Shown piece after piece: positions 36,001 to 46,504 of a DNA stretch of 64,000 nucleotides; position 1 is the stretch's first letter; each line of letters starts with the position of its first letter. The stretch is from positions 62,001 through 126,000 of the forward strand of contig NZ_RQGD01000023.1 in assembly GCF_004770745.1 (NCBI RefSeq), given 5' to 3'. The stretch comes from Leptospira ognonensis (lineage in GTDB: Bacteria > Spirochaetota > Leptospiria > Leptospirales > Leptospiraceae). A model generated the notes under the pieces. That model made no database searches. It saw only the letters and a program-made list of their open reading frames with translations, and was not told the origin of the DNA. The position numbers and the translations under genes were made by a program.

Positions 36001-36747
36001 ATGGATTTAGAAAACAAACGTATTGTCATTACAGGCGCGGCCTCGGGTATCGGTCAGGCGACACTTGCCATGCTCTCCAAGGTAAAAGGTGTTAAAATTT
36101 TAGCAGCTGATCTTCAAGATAAAGAAATCCAAGTAGCCGATAATATTTATCCTGTTAGATGTGATGTATCACTAGATGTGAACATTCGGAATTTGATCAG
36201 CAAAGCCGATAGATTCATCGGTGGTATTGATATTTTTTTTGCCAATGCAGGATTTGCGTATTATGAAAGAATTCAAAAAGGCGATTGGGGAAGGATCGAT
36301 AGGATTTATAAAACCAATGTGTATTCTCCTATCTTTACCGTAACCTTACTCAACACGGAAAGAAAAGATCCCTTTTTGTTTATCGTCACTGCCTCTGCGA
36401 TGAGTCATCTCCCTTTACCAGGTTATGCGATGTATTCATCCACTAAGGCGGCAATACATTCTTTTATGGATGTCTACAGATTTGAATTAAAAGCAGGCAA
36501 TCGAATCATGGTTGTCTACCCGATTGCCACTCGCACCCAATTCTTTGGTGCAGCCGGGGAAAGAGTGGCCGTTCCCTTTCCAAGCCAGACAGCCCAAACC
36601 GTAGCGAAAAAAATCCTTGCAGGCATTCGTTCTGATGCGACTTCCGTCTATCCTTCGTTAATGTTTAGTTTCACTCTCTTTTTTGACCGCTTTTTATTTT
36701 TCCCTTTGAAAATCTACCAATGGCTGGAAAGTAAAAAAGTAAAGTAA
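36001..36747 (+). CDS. SDR-family oxidoreductase
   Basis: This short-chain dehydrogenase of 248 residues has the Rossmann TGAASGIGQATL near residue 11, an NAG segment (FFANAGFAYY), the catalytic Ser region (TASAMSHLPLPG) and the YxxxK pair (YAMYSSTKAA). A hydrophobic C-terminal segment (LMFSFTLFFDRFLFFPLKIY) may attach it to the membrane, as in some lipid- or sterol-modifying SDRs. The substrate is unknown. Confidence 0.87.
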   Translation: MDLENKRIVITGAASGIGQATLAMLSKVKGVKILAADLQDKEIQVADNIYPVRCDVSLDVNIRNLISKADRFIGGIDIFFANAGFAYYERIQKGDWGRIDRIYKTNVYSPIFTVTLLNTERKDPFLFIVTASAMSHLPLPGYAMYSSTKAAIHSFMDVYRFELKAGNRIMVVYPIATRTQFFGAAGERVAVPFPSQTAQTVAKKILAGIRSDATSVYPSLMFSFTLFFDRFLFFPLKIYQWLESKKVK

Positions 36748-36820
36748 GGAATTCCTTAAATCAGAGCACAAGGTTGAATATCTTCTTCTTGCCAAAATTG
36801 AGATTGTATTTTGTGTTTGA

Positions 36821-38839
<2,019 letters not shown>

Positions 38840-38840
38840 A

Positions 38841-39020
38841 TCATTTACATGTTGCAATGGTGCCATCAGTGTTGTATTTCACGCTGGCACCTGATGTAAA
38901 TTGTAGATACTTTACTCCATCTACACACACTTCATCGGAACCGAAGTATTTGGCACACCCTCTCGAAAGAGAACCGCAGCCGACCAAAAATAGCGAAGAG
39001 AATAGAAATAGTTTTTTCAT
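38841..39020 (-). CDS. Small Cys-rich lipoprotein, 59 aa
   Basis: The minus strand from an ATG at 39020 reads MKKLFLFSSLFLVGCGSLSR and continues to a stop at 38841. Residues 1-15 are a clean lipoprotein signal with lipobox LVGC. The mature 45 residues hold three further cysteines (Cys22, Cys32, Cys58). They end with VDGVKYLQFTSGASVKYNTD and then GTIATCK, a short beta-strand domain that recalls small periplasmic lipoprotein domains with a DGV-Y-xF pattern. It was too short for a 60-residue cut. The Shine-Dalgarno is weak. It is probably genuine given its signal and composition. Confidence 0.68.
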   Translation of the reverse strand: MKKLFLFSSLFLVGCGSLSRGCAKYFGSDEVCVDGVKYLQFTSGASVKYNTDGTIATCK

Positions 39021-39070
39021 GGTTTGATCGAATCATATGATAAGAAAAGTATCAATTTTGTTTTTTTAGT

Positions 39071-39099
39071 TTGCTTGCGTGCGAGCACATTACTATAAA
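39071..39099 (+). promoter_or_regulatory. Candidate sigma-70-type promoter upstream of ndh
   Basis: TTGCTT (39071-39076) is followed after exactly 17 bases by TATAAA (39094-39099). Transcription would start near 39106 and give a leader of about 155 bases before ndh, containing the palindrome at 39182-39202. The 241-base gap 39021-39261 otherwise holds no gene I can support. Confidence 0.45.
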
Positions 39100-39181
39100 A
39101 TTACTCTTTCATAGCTTTGCCCCGTTTTTGACCTAGGACCTGACATCTTCCAACTAGGTGATATGTATCTTTTCACTTTGC

Positions 39182-39202
39182 CTTTAAGACGAAATCTTAA
39201 AG
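39182..39202. promoter_or_regulatory. Perfect 8-bp palindrome in the ndh leader
   Basis: CTTTAAGA (39182-39189), a spacer CGAAA, and TCTTAAAG (39195-39202) are perfect reverse complements. It lies 60 bases upstream of the ndh start and downstream of the candidate promoter, so it could be an operator or an RNA hairpin. A looser pair, ACCTAG 39131-39136 and CTAGGT 39154-39159, lies just before it. Confidence 0.45.
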
Positions 39203-39261
39203 AAAAGAGAGAAAGGTAAGGTCATTTTACTTTTGCAAGCTTCTAATGAATAGAGGTAAAA

Positions 39262-40527
39262 ATGAAAACCAAAAAGAAGGTGATTGTGATCGGGGCAGGT
39301 TTTGGTGGACTGCAGGTGGTTCATACTCTTGCCAATCGGAAAGACTTTGAAGTCATCGTTATTGATAAAACGAACCATCATTTGTTCCAGCCTCTTTTAT
39401 ACCAAGTGGCAACGGCCGTCCTCTCTCCTGCAGACATTGCGATTCCTACTCGTTCCATCACGACCAATTATAAAAATGTGAAACTCTATATGGCGCGTGT
39501 GGACAAAATTGACTTTGAAACTAACGAAGTGTATTTCGGAAATGGGAAGGAGACCTATGATTTTCTTGTGATCGCCACCGGCGCTCAGACAAGTTATTTC
39601 GGAAATGAGGAATGGAAAAAACACACCTTTGGGCTGAAAAATTTAAAGGATGCGCTAGCGATTCGTCGGCAGATTCTCCTTTCTTTTGAGGAAGCAGAAC
39701 TTTCTGGCGATCCCGAAAAGATTGAACAGATGTTAAATTATGTAATCATTGGAGGAGGTCCAACTGGGGTTGAACTCGCAGGCTCAATCGCTGAATTATC
39801 CCATAATATTATCCGCAAGGATTTTCGCATCATTGATTCTGCAAATACAAAAGTGACTCTCATAGAAGCAGGTCCCCGTCTTCTATCCAATTTTCATGAG
39901 GACTTAAGTGAGTTCACGAAAAAGAAATTGGAAGAGCGTGGTGTTGAAATTTTACTTAACTCACCTGTTAAGTCCATTGATGCAGATGGTATCGAGCTTA
40001 CGAATCGAAAGATAAAATCAAAAACTGTAATTTGGGCAGCAGGAGTCGAAGCTGCAGGGATCACACGTGCTCTTCCCTTTTCCAAAGACAGGTCAGGTAG
40101 GCTCATTGTGGACGGGTATTGTCGAATCAGTGAAAAACCAAATGTATATGTCATTGGTGATGCCGCCAGTTTTTCATATAACATGAAACGTCCGTTACCT
40201 GGTGTTTCTCCTGTGGCGATGCAGCAAGGTAGATTTGTGGCATCCTTTCTTAGAAATGGTCTCGATGAATCAAGGATGCGACCATTTACTTATTTTGACA
40301 AAGGCAATATGGCAACAATTGGTAGGACCGATGCGGTTGCAGAGTTTTCCATCTTTCGCTTAAAAGGATTTTTTGGATGGATGGGCTGGCTATTTGTCCA
40401 CTTGGTCTACCAAGTTGGATTTAAGAATAAGATGAGCACACTTCTGAGTTGGATTTGGAGCTATCTCACTTTCCGAGCGGGGGCTCGTCTCATCCAAGAA
40501 GAAATCAATGAACCGAAACAATTATAG
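39262..40527 (+). CDS. ndh: Type II NADH dehydrogenase (NDH-2)
   Basis: This single-subunit, non-pumping NADH:quinone oxidoreductase has 421 residues. FAD site: VIVIGAGFGGLQVVHTLANR. NADH site: YVIIGGGPTGVELAGSIAEL. The family segments TNHHLFQPLLYQVATAVLSP and VYVIGDAASF, and the quinone-region loop PGVSPVAMQQGRFVA, are present. The C-terminus (FFGWMGWLFVHLVYQVGFKN and then LLSWIWSYLTFRAGARLI) is the usual membrane anchor. GAGGT precedes the ATG. Its long leader has a candidate promoter and palindrome. Confidence 0.94.
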   Translation: MKTKKKVIVIGAGFGGLQVVHTLANRKDFEVIVIDKTNHHLFQPLLYQVATAVLSPADIAIPTRSITTNYKNVKLYMARVDKIDFETNEVYFGNGKETYDFLVIATGAQTSYFGNEEWKKHTFGLKNLKDALAIRRQILLSFEEAELSGDPEKIEQMLNYVIIGGGPTGVELAGSIAELSHNIIRKDFRIIDSANTKVTLIEAGPRLLSNFHEDLSEFTKKKLEERGVEILLNSPVKSIDADGIELTNRKIKSKTVIWAAGVEAAGITRALPFSKDRSGRLIVDGYCRISEKPNVYVIGDAASFSYNMKRPLPGVSPVAMQQGRFVASFLRNGLDESRMRPFTYFDKGNMATIGRTDAVAEFSIFRLKGFFGWMGWLFVHLVYQVGFKNKMSTLLSWIWSYLTFRAGARLIQEEINEPKQL

Positions 40528-40657
40528 AATTTAATCTCGTTAGGTATAAAAGAAGAATCCCTTGAACTTGCAATTCGGAGGAGGAAAATCCCTTTACAAA
40601 GTTCAGCAATCAGGGGATAAAACAGTGACGACATAAATTGAATCCAAAGGAAACCGT

Positions 40658-42361
40658 GTGAACTTACTAAATCCAAAACTTGAAAAATATGCTCATTTAG
40701 ATGAAAAGTCTAGAAATTTAATGTTAAAAACGATAGAGTTTTTTGAGAAGAAGGGCAAACAGAAAATCCTAAAAGACGACCATGATAAAGTTTGGTATGC
40801 CGATTTTCTCGAATTTGTAAAAAAAGAAAAGGCTTTTGCGATCCTCATGACACCGAGTGGATATGGGGCAAGTGACTCTCGTTGGGATTCCAATCGAATC
40901 ATGGCTTTCAATGAGATTCTTGGTTTTTATGGACTCTGCTATTGGTATACTTGGCAGGTTTCCATGCTAGGTGTCGGACCTATATGGATTAGTAAAAATG
41001 AAACCATAAAAAAGAAAACTGCTAAATTACTAGAAGATGGTGAAATTTTTGCCTTCGGACTTTCCGAAAAAGAACATGGTGCAGATTTAATCGGTAGCGA
41101 TATGATGCTGATTCCGAATGGTGATGGAACCTATAAAGCAAGCGGAGATAAATTCTATATAGGTAACGGAAATAAGGCGGCAATTGTTTCTACATTCGGT
41201 AAAATGTCAGATACCGGCGAGTTCGTATTCTTTGGAGTCAATTCGCAACATGAAAAATATGAGTTAAAACCAAATATTGTTACATCTCAAAACTACGTGG
41301 CTGAATTTGAACTCCATGATTATCCGATCACCGAAGATGATATCATTTCAAAAGGAAGAGCGGCTTGGGATACTTCACTTGCGACGATTGCCTTTTGTAA
41401 GTTCAATTTAGGTTGGGGCAGCGTTGGAATTTGCACACATGCTTTTTATGAAGCCCTCAATCATGCATCTCATAGAAGACTGTTCAATCAATATGTAACT
41501 GATTTTACTCATATCAAACAAATTTTCATGGATTGTTTTACTCGTCTAACGGCCATGAAACTCTTTTCGATGCGTGCAACGGATTATATGCGGACCGCCT
41601 CAGCGACGGACAAACGATATCTCCTTTTTAATCCTATGGAAAAGATGAAGGTCACCACACAAGGGGAAGAGGTTGTCATTGGTCTTTGGGATGTGATTGC
41701 GGCAAAAGGTGTAAACAAAGACGCTTATTTTGAATTGGCAATTCGAGACATTCAGATGCTACCAAGACTTGAAGGTACTGTCCATGTAAATATGATTCTC
41801 ATCATGAAATTCATGCAAAATTACTTTTTTAAATCTGATGATAGCTTGCCTGCCATTCCAAGAGTCTATGATACCAAGGATGATACGTATCTATTCAACC
41901 AAGGAGCGACAACAAAAGGATTTGATAAAATTGTTTTCCATGACTATAAGAAAGCATACGATCTCTATCAATTGCCAAACATAGAAGTATTCAAAAAACA
42001 AATTGAAAAGTTTAAGGAGTTTCTTGAAAAAGCCGCGCCAAGCAAAGAACAATCGGCTGATCTAGGTTATATGCTAACTGTCGGAGAAATCTTTACCTTG
42101 GTCGCCTATGGTCAATTGATTCTAGAGAGTGCAAGTCTCGAGAAAACAAATGACGATCTAGTGGATCAAATATTTGATTTTTTAATTCGCGACTTTTCTA
42201 AATTTGCAACACAACTATATTCTAAACCGTCGAGCACACCCGTGCAACAGGAAATATGTTTAAGGATGTTGCAAAAGCCGGTTCCGAATGAGGAAAGGTT
42301 TCACCGTATTTATAAGGATCAGCTTCTAACTTTGGCTGATACTTATGAGATGAATGCATAA
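40658..42361 (+). CDS. Acyl-CoA dehydrogenase-family protein, long form
   Basis: A GTG start with AAAGGA upstream gives 567 residues. The central flavin segment FAFGLSEKEHGADLIGSDMM followed by DGTYKASGDKFYIGNGNKAA is the acyl-CoA dehydrogenase (A.T.E..(S)D) pattern, and LPRLEGTVHVNMILIMKFMQ lies where the C-terminal substrate helices are. It is longer than the usual ~380 residues by an extended C-terminal region, as in some long-chain or bacterial fatty-acid dehydrogenases. The specificity and the catalytic base are not settled by eye. The 3' end overlaps a DUF1801 gene by 8 bases. Confidence 0.88.
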   Translation: MNLLNPKLEKYAHLDEKSRNLMLKTIEFFEKKGKQKILKDDHDKVWYADFLEFVKKEKAFAILMTPSGYGASDSRWDSNRIMAFNEILGFYGLCYWYTWQVSMLGVGPIWISKNETIKKKTAKLLEDGEIFAFGLSEKEHGADLIGSDMMLIPNGDGTYKASGDKFYIGNGNKAAIVSTFGKMSDTGEFVFFGVNSQHEKYELKPNIVTSQNYVAEFELHDYPITEDDIISKGRAAWDTSLATIAFCKFNLGWGSVGICTHAFYEALNHASHRRLFNQYVTDFTHIKQIFMDCFTRLTAMKLFSMRATDYMRTASATDKRYLLFNPMEKMKVTTQGEEVVIGLWDVIAAKGVNKDAYFELAIRDIQMLPRLEGTVHVNMILIMKFMQNYFFKSDDSLPAIPRVYDTKDDTYLFNQGATTKGFDKIVFHDYKKAYDLYQLPNIEVFKKQIEKFKEFLEKAAPSKEQSADLGYMLTVGEIFTLVAYGQLILESASLEKTNDDLVDQIFDFLIRDFSKFATQLYSKPSSTPVQQEICLRMLQKPVPNEERFHRIYKDQLLTLADTYEMNA

Positions 42362-42785
42362 GCAAACGAAAATGGATCTTCAAAATCCGATGGTGGCAGA
42401 GGTATATTTTAACTACCCTGTTGCCATCAGGGAAAAGCTACTCCAACTGCGTGCATTGGTGCTTTTGGTTGCTCGTCAAACCGAAGGTGTTGGTCGGATT
42501 GAGGAAGGTTTACGATGGGGGGAGCCTAGTTTTTTGACAACAGAATCAAAATCTGGAAGTACGATTCGTGTCCATACAGTCAAGAATCATCCAAATCAAT
42601 ATGCAATGTATTTTAATTGTAAAACTGATTTGATAAACAGGTTTCATCAAAAATACCCCACCAAACTAAAATTTAGTGGGAATCGGGCAATTCTGTTTGA
42701 GTTGGATGAGGAAATTCCATTAGAGATCGTAAAGGAATGCATCACCGAAGCATTAACTTATAACCTAAAGAAATCCAAAAAATGA
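42354..42785 (+). CDS. DUF1801 (YdhG-like) protein
   Basis: This 143-residue protein shows the DUF1801 pattern: IREKLLQLRALVLLVARQTE, then EEGLRWGEPSFLT, a middle block STIRVHTVKNHPNQYAMYFN, and the AILFELDEEIPLEIVKECIT end. The family is small, cytosolic and of unknown biochemical role. The start at 42354 lies inside the acyl-CoA dehydrogenase gene; an ATG at 42372 (MDLQNP) could also be used. The gene is convergent with the acyltransferase, whose stop is four bases away. Confidence 0.8.
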   Translation: MHKQTKMDLQNPMVAEVYFNYPVAIREKLLQLRALVLLVARQTEGVGRIEEGLRWGEPSFLTTESKSGSTIRVHTVKNHPNQYAMYFNCKTDLINRFHQKYPTKLKFSGNRAILFELDEEIPLEIVKECITEALTYNLKKSKK

Positions 42786-42789
42786 GTTT

Positions 42790-43902
42790 TTAAATCGTAC
42801 TTATTTTAGCAGAAGATTCAAAAATAGCATCCAATTTGTTTAAATGTTTGGTCAGTTGGTTTTTGTGATACAATACCAAATTTTGTTTCTTTAAGTGATT
42901 CATAGATTTAGGAATCGCAGTGAGTGCACCTAAAATTTTTACTTTGCTTTCAGAGAGTTCCACATATTTTAATTTTTGTAATTTTTCTAGCACGAACTCT
43001 AACGGTTTCGTGTCTGTCAGTTTGCGAAGTTCAGAGCCCACTTTTAATTCAGGATGTAACTCCATGATTTGATTTTTAAAGTGCATCAGACTCTGTCCAA
43101 ATTTTTCAATCGAAAATTGAGAGGATTCTTCCCACTTTAAAAGCAGATAAGAGACTAAATTTCCAAGTGTAATGGCATAGGTTCCGCCAAGTTTATCTTG
43201 AATGATTTTTGTAACCGCATCGGAATTTTCTTCTTTAGTGATTTTGAATGGTGCCCCGTATGTGATATGAAGTTTGGCTTTTTTAAAGGATAGAGAATCG
43301 TAGGTGAGGTTGAAGGAGTTGAATTGGATATCTTCCACTTTGTTTTTTAGATAAAAGACTCCTTTTTTGATCAGATTTAAATAACCGTCTTGGTTGTAGG
43401 TTCCCTCCGGAAACATAAATAAATTTCTACCCTTATCGATGTTCTCAACTAGAGTATTCCACTCAGCATCCACCGTATCTCTCAGTTCCCCTTTTTTTAA
43501 AAGCTCTCTTGAATTGTCACGGAACGGACGTTTTATCGCCATGCAACCGATGTATCCAAGAAGAGAGGGAATGATATTTGATTTATCAATGAGGCTCAGG
43601 AGTAACCTGGTCAAACCTTTCGATCGAAATTCCTTAATTAGAAAGCCTTTTCTCATAATGTCCTCTCGAGTCGGAATCGTCATTTTGATTTGAGGCGATA
43701 GGCGGGTATAAACAATGGCCAGTGCCGGAATGTCCGTCTCAGAAACATGATTTCCAATGATGGCTGTAGGATAAGGCGAAATCAATGTCTTTGATTCATG
43801 TAGGAAGTGTTCCTCGACTTCGGAAAAAAAGAGATTTCCCGATTTTTCTACAAGGCGAATGAGAATGTTGTAGGCGAGTGTGGCGTTTTTGATATCAGTC
43901 AT
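42790..43902 (-). CDS. PlsC-like glycerolipid acyltransferase
   Basis: This 370-residue protein carries the acyltransferase boxes: GNHVSETDIPAL (NHxxxxD, box I) and FMFPEGTYNQDG (FPEGT, box III). These mark 1-acyl-glycerol-3-phosphate acyltransferase relatives, which use acyl-CoA or acyl-ACP to build lipids at the inner membrane. The N-terminal ~50 residues and the C-terminal ~130 are not typical of PlsC, and no strong membrane helix precedes box I, so the acceptor lipid is uncertain. Confidence 0.83.
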   Translation of the reverse strand: MTDIKNATLAYNILIRLVEKSGNLFFSEVEEHFLHESKTLISPYPTAIIGNHVSETDIPALAIVYTRLSPQIKMTIPTREDIMRKGFLIKEFRSKGLTRLLLSLIDKSNIIPSLLGYIGCMAIKRPFRDNSRELLKKGELRDTVDAEWNTLVENIDKGRNLFMFPEGTYNQDGYLNLIKKGVFYLKNKVEDIQFNSFNLTYDSLSFKKAKLHITYGAPFKITKEENSDAVTKIIQDKLGGTYAITLGNLVSYLLLKWEESSQFSIEKFGQSLMHFKNQIMELHPELKVGSELRKLTDTKPLEFVLEKLQKLKYVELSESKVKILGALTAIPKSMNHLKKQNLVLYHKNQLTKHLNKLDAIFESSAKISTI

Positions 43903-43971
43903 AAAGTTCTAAAAAAGGAAAAGATACCAACTCCTTTGAGTCAAGACTTTCTGCTTCCATAGAATGAAAAA

Positions 43972-44826
43972 TTATTTGAAAATCACAGTCTTATTTTTCC
44001 ATACAATGACTCTATGTTCGAGTACAAATCGGATTGCTCGAGCTAGTACCACTTTTTCAATATCCCTACCATTTAATACGAGTTTGTCTTTAGTAAAACT
44101 GTGATCAACGGGAATCACGTCTTGGGCGAGTATCGGACCTTCATCCAGTGAGCTTGTGACAAAGTGTGCAGTTGCACCAATGAGTTTCACTCCTCTTTCA
44201 TACGCTTGCTTGTATGGGCTTGCACCCACGAAGGCAGGAAGGAAGGAGTGGTGGATATTGACAATCCGTTCCGGAAATTGTGAGACAAAGTTTTCGGAGA
44301 GGATGCGCATGTATTTTGCAAGGACGATAAAATCAAACGGTATTGTTTGCAGAAAATTTAGGATTTTGCCCTCATGCTCTTCCCTCGACAAACCTTCGTG
44401 GTCTATGAATTGGAAGGGCAAATGAAAATCTTCAACTAAGGACTGTAGTTCTTTATGATTCGAGATTACACAGGGAATGTCAATGTCCAATTCCTTGGAA
44501 CGGTGGCGCAGGAGCAGGTCTCCTAGGCAATGGCTTTCTCTCGTGGCAAACAAAATCACTTTCTGCCTTTTCTCGGCATGCACCTTGATTTCGGCATCCT
44601 GTGGAAGAAGGGCTTTGATGCGGTTCAGATGGTCCGTGTTTTCTGGATGGCCAAAGAATTCTGTCCGCATAAAAAAGATAGAATCTACTGGATCGACGAA
44701 TTCATGATTGGAAACGATATTGCAACCGGTTTCCAGGAGTAAGCCTGTGATTCCATGGATCAGACCAGGTTTGTCAGGGCAACGGATCAGGAGGGTCTGG
44801 CGGAGGGGAGCACTTCGTTTTTCCAT
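43972..44826 (-). CDS. purU: Formyltetrahydrofolate deformylase
   Basis: PurU releases formate from 10-formyltetrahydrofolate to supply PurT and balance one-carbon pools. The ATG at 44826 starts MEKRSAPLRQTLLIRCPDKP, followed by an ACT domain (GLIHGITGLLLETGCNIVSN). The catalytic formyltransferase half includes AKYMRILSENFVSQFPERIV, NIHHSFLPAFVGASPYKQAY and LIGATAHFVTSSLDEGPILA. The length of 284 matches E. coli (280). A frame extension to 45108 runs through the promoter region and has no PurU character, so it is not coding. It is divergent from rmlA. Confidence 0.95.
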   Translation of the reverse strand: MEKRSAPLRQTLLIRCPDKPGLIHGITGLLLETGCNIVSNHEFVDPVDSIFFMRTEFFGHPENTDHLNRIKALLPQDAEIKVHAEKRQKVILFATRESHCLGDLLLRHRSKELDIDIPCVISNHKELQSLVEDFHLPFQFIDHEGLSREEHEGKILNFLQTIPFDFIVLAKYMRILSENFVSQFPERIVNIHHSFLPAFVGASPYKQAYERGVKLIGATAHFVTSSLDEGPILAQDVIPVDHSFTKDKLVLNGRDIEKVVLARAIRFVLEHRVIVWKNKTVIFK

Positions 44827-44875
44827 TTTCACCGATTCTTTTCCGGTCGCAGAACGGTACAAGCAGAAAATATAA

Positions 44876-44904
44876 GACATAATTCGGCTAGGTTTTCTGT
44901 TCAA
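44876..44904 (-). promoter_or_regulatory. Candidate purU promoter overlapping the shared palindrome
   Basis: On the minus strand TTGAAC (44904-44899) is followed after 17 bases by TATGTC (44881-44876). This would place the start of transcription near 44869 and give purU a leader of about 43 bases. The -35 hexamer is one arm of the palindrome at 44899-44913, so a factor bound there could affect purU as well as rmlA. Confidence 0.4.
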
Positions 44905-44913
44905 GGTTTGAAC
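44899..44913. promoter_or_regulatory. Operator candidate GTTCA-N5-TGAAC, rmlA side (copy A)
   Basis: GTTCA (44899-44903), five bases, TGAAC (44909-44913); the arms extend to 6 bp as GTTCAA/TTGAAC. Seven bases later comes TTGACT (44921-44926). The block TGAACGSTTTGCTTGACTG (S = G here) at 44909-44927 recurs with one change at 49407-49425. It lies 124 bases upstream of rmlA. Confidence 0.6.
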
Positions 44914-44957
44914 GGTTTGCTTGACTGGCGATTGGGACGACCAAAAATTGAAATGCA

Positions 44958-44979
44958 TGGGACTCAAGGGGCGAAGCTG
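44958..44979 (+). promoter_or_regulatory. Conserved leader block with GCGAAGC, rmlA side
   Basis: The block contains GACTCAAGGGGCGAAGCTG and matches 49478-49499 at 21 of 22 positions. It ends 57 bases before the rmlA ATG. GGAC (44960-44963) can pair with GTCC (44981-44984), placing the conserved core in a loop, and the core contains GCGAAGC (44971-44977), known as an unusually stable DNA mini-hairpin. Function is inferred only. Confidence 0.5.
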
Positions 44980-45036
44980 CGTCCAGACCGAATCCGATCG
45001 CCAAAATTCTACAAAATCAATCCGTAGGCATAAAAT

Positions 45037-45933
45037 ATGAAAGGCATTATTCTCGCTGGTGGTTCTGGAACCAGACTCTATCCCATCACACGCGGTGTCG
45101 TAAAACAACTTCTCCCCGTTTACGATAAACCGATGATTTACTACCCGCTTTCCGTCTTAATGCTCGCCGGCATTCGTGAAATTTTGATCATTTCCACTCC
45201 TGCCGACACGCATAGGTTCCAGGAAATTTTTGGTGATGGATCGGATCTCGGTCTGAAAATATTTTATAAGGTGCAGCCGTCTCCCGACGGACTAGCACAG
45301 GCCTTTTTGCTTGGGGAAGAATTTTTAAATGGGGAAGATGCCTGTCTCGTATTAGGTGATAATATTTTTTACGGACATGGATTTACGGAGCTTCTACAAA
45401 ATTCAGTAAAAAAAGTGAAAGAGGAACGTCGGTCTGTCGTTTTCGGATACTATGTAAAGGATCCAGAGAGATATGGAGTGGTCGAGTTTGATTCATCGGG
45501 AAAAGCGCTCTCCATTGAAGAAAAACCAAAAACTCCCAAAAGCAATTATGCAGTCATCGGACTTTATTTCTATACGGCCGATGTTGTTGCCGTTGCAAAG
45601 AGCATCAAACCATCTGATAGAGGCGAGTTAGAGATAACCACCGTCAATCAGGTGTATTTAGATCAGGGCAATCTCGATGTAAACGTAATGGGTCGTGGTT
45701 ATGCCTGGCTCGATACAGGGACGCATGAAAGTCTACTGGAAGCATCTAACTTTATAGAGGTGATCGAGAGAAGACAAGGATTAAAAATCGCATGTCTTGA
45801 AGAAATTGCTTTCGAAATGGGTTATATTTCCGAAGAAAAACTTCTGAAATTGGCGGAACCTTTGAAAAAAAATCAGTATGGTCAATATCTCTTTGAGATC
45901 GTGAAACGAAAAACGAAAACATTAAAAAACTAA
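45037..45933 (+). CDS. rmlA: Glucose-1-phosphate thymidylyltransferase
   Basis: RmlA makes dTDP-glucose from glucose-1-phosphate and dTTP, the first step toward dTDP-L-rhamnose. It starts [20 protein letters not shown] (nucleotidyltransferase signature), followed by [52 protein letters not shown] and [18 protein letters not shown]. The length of 298 is standard. It opens the polysaccharide locus, with rmlC four bases after it. Its leader holds the palindrome and the GCGAAGC block shared with the EPS regulator. Confidence 0.97.
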   Translation: MKGIILAGGSGTRLYPITRGVVKQLLPVYDKPMIYYPLSVLMLAGIREILIISTPADTHRFQEIFGDGSDLGLKIFYKVQPSPDGLAQAFLLGEEFLNGEDACLVLGDNIFYGHGFTELLQNSVKKVKEERRSVVFGYYVKDPERYGVVEFDSSGKALSIEEKPKTPKSNYAVIGLYFYTADVVAVAKSIKPSDRGELEITTVNQVYLDQGNLDVNVMGRGYAWLDTGTHESLLEASNFIEVIERRQGLKIACLEEIAFEMGYISEEKLLKLAEPLKKNQYGQYLFEIVKRKTKTLKN

Positions 45934-45937
45934 GAAT

Positions 45938-46504
45938 ATGAATATATATGAGTCAACATTGGCGGATGTCTTCATCATTGAACCGAAAGTTTGGGGCGAT
46001 GAGAGAGGCTACTTTTTTGAAAGTTATAGAGAGGATCTCATTTCAAAACACCTTCGAAAATTTCATTGGGTTCAAGACAATGAATCCTTGTCGGTTAAGG
46101 GAGTCCTTCGTGGCTTGCACTACCAGCTACCTCCATTTGCGCAGTCCAAACTTGTGCGCGTCATACGAGGATCTGTCCTTGATGTGGCCGTTGACATTCG
46201 GAAAGGTTCACCAAATTTTGGAAAACATATGACAATTGAATTGAGTGAAGAAAATAAGAAACAAGTACTCATTCCAAGAGGATTCGCTCATGGATTTCTC
46301 GTCCTAAGTGACACTGCCATTTTCTCTTATAAAGTAGATAATTATTATTCCAAAGAATCGGAACGGTCTATCCTTTGGAATGACCCTAGCATTGGAGTGG
46401 ACTGGCAATTGTCAGAATCCCATTTGGTTCTCTCTGAAAAGGATAAGGTTGGGAAACAGCTCTCTGAGGTAGACATCTTTCCAAGTAGCGATTTGTATGC
46501 TTAA
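45938..46504 (+). CDS. rmlC: dTDP-4-dehydrorhamnose 3,5-epimerase
   Basis: RmlC epimerises dTDP-4-keto-6-deoxyglucose at C3 and C5. Signatures are FIIEPKVWGDERGYFFESYR, SLSVKGVLRGLHYQLPPFAQ with the catalytic His, SKLVRVIRGSVLDVAVDIRK and IPRGFAHGFLVLSDTAIFSY. The length of 188 is normal. It overlaps rmlD by 8 bases. Confidence 0.97.
   Translation: MNIYESTLADVFIIEPKVWGDERGYFFESYREDLISKHLRKFHWVQDNESLSVKGVLRGLHYQLPPFAQSKLVRVIRGSVLDVAVDIRKGSPNFGKHMTIELSEENKKQVLIPRGFAHGFLVLSDTAIFSYKVDNYYSKESERSILWNDPSIGVDWQLSESHLVLSEKDKVGKQLSEVDIFPSSDLYA

Noticed and set aside
40618..40657. Possible promoter before the acyl-CoA dehydrogenase gene
   Set aside because: No -35/-10 pair with acceptable spacing could be found in the 130-base gap.
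44827..45108. N-terminal extension of the purU reading frame
   Set aside because: It reads through the divergent promoter and palindrome region and into rmlA, has no PurU character, and the ATG at 44826 gives the family-typical length.
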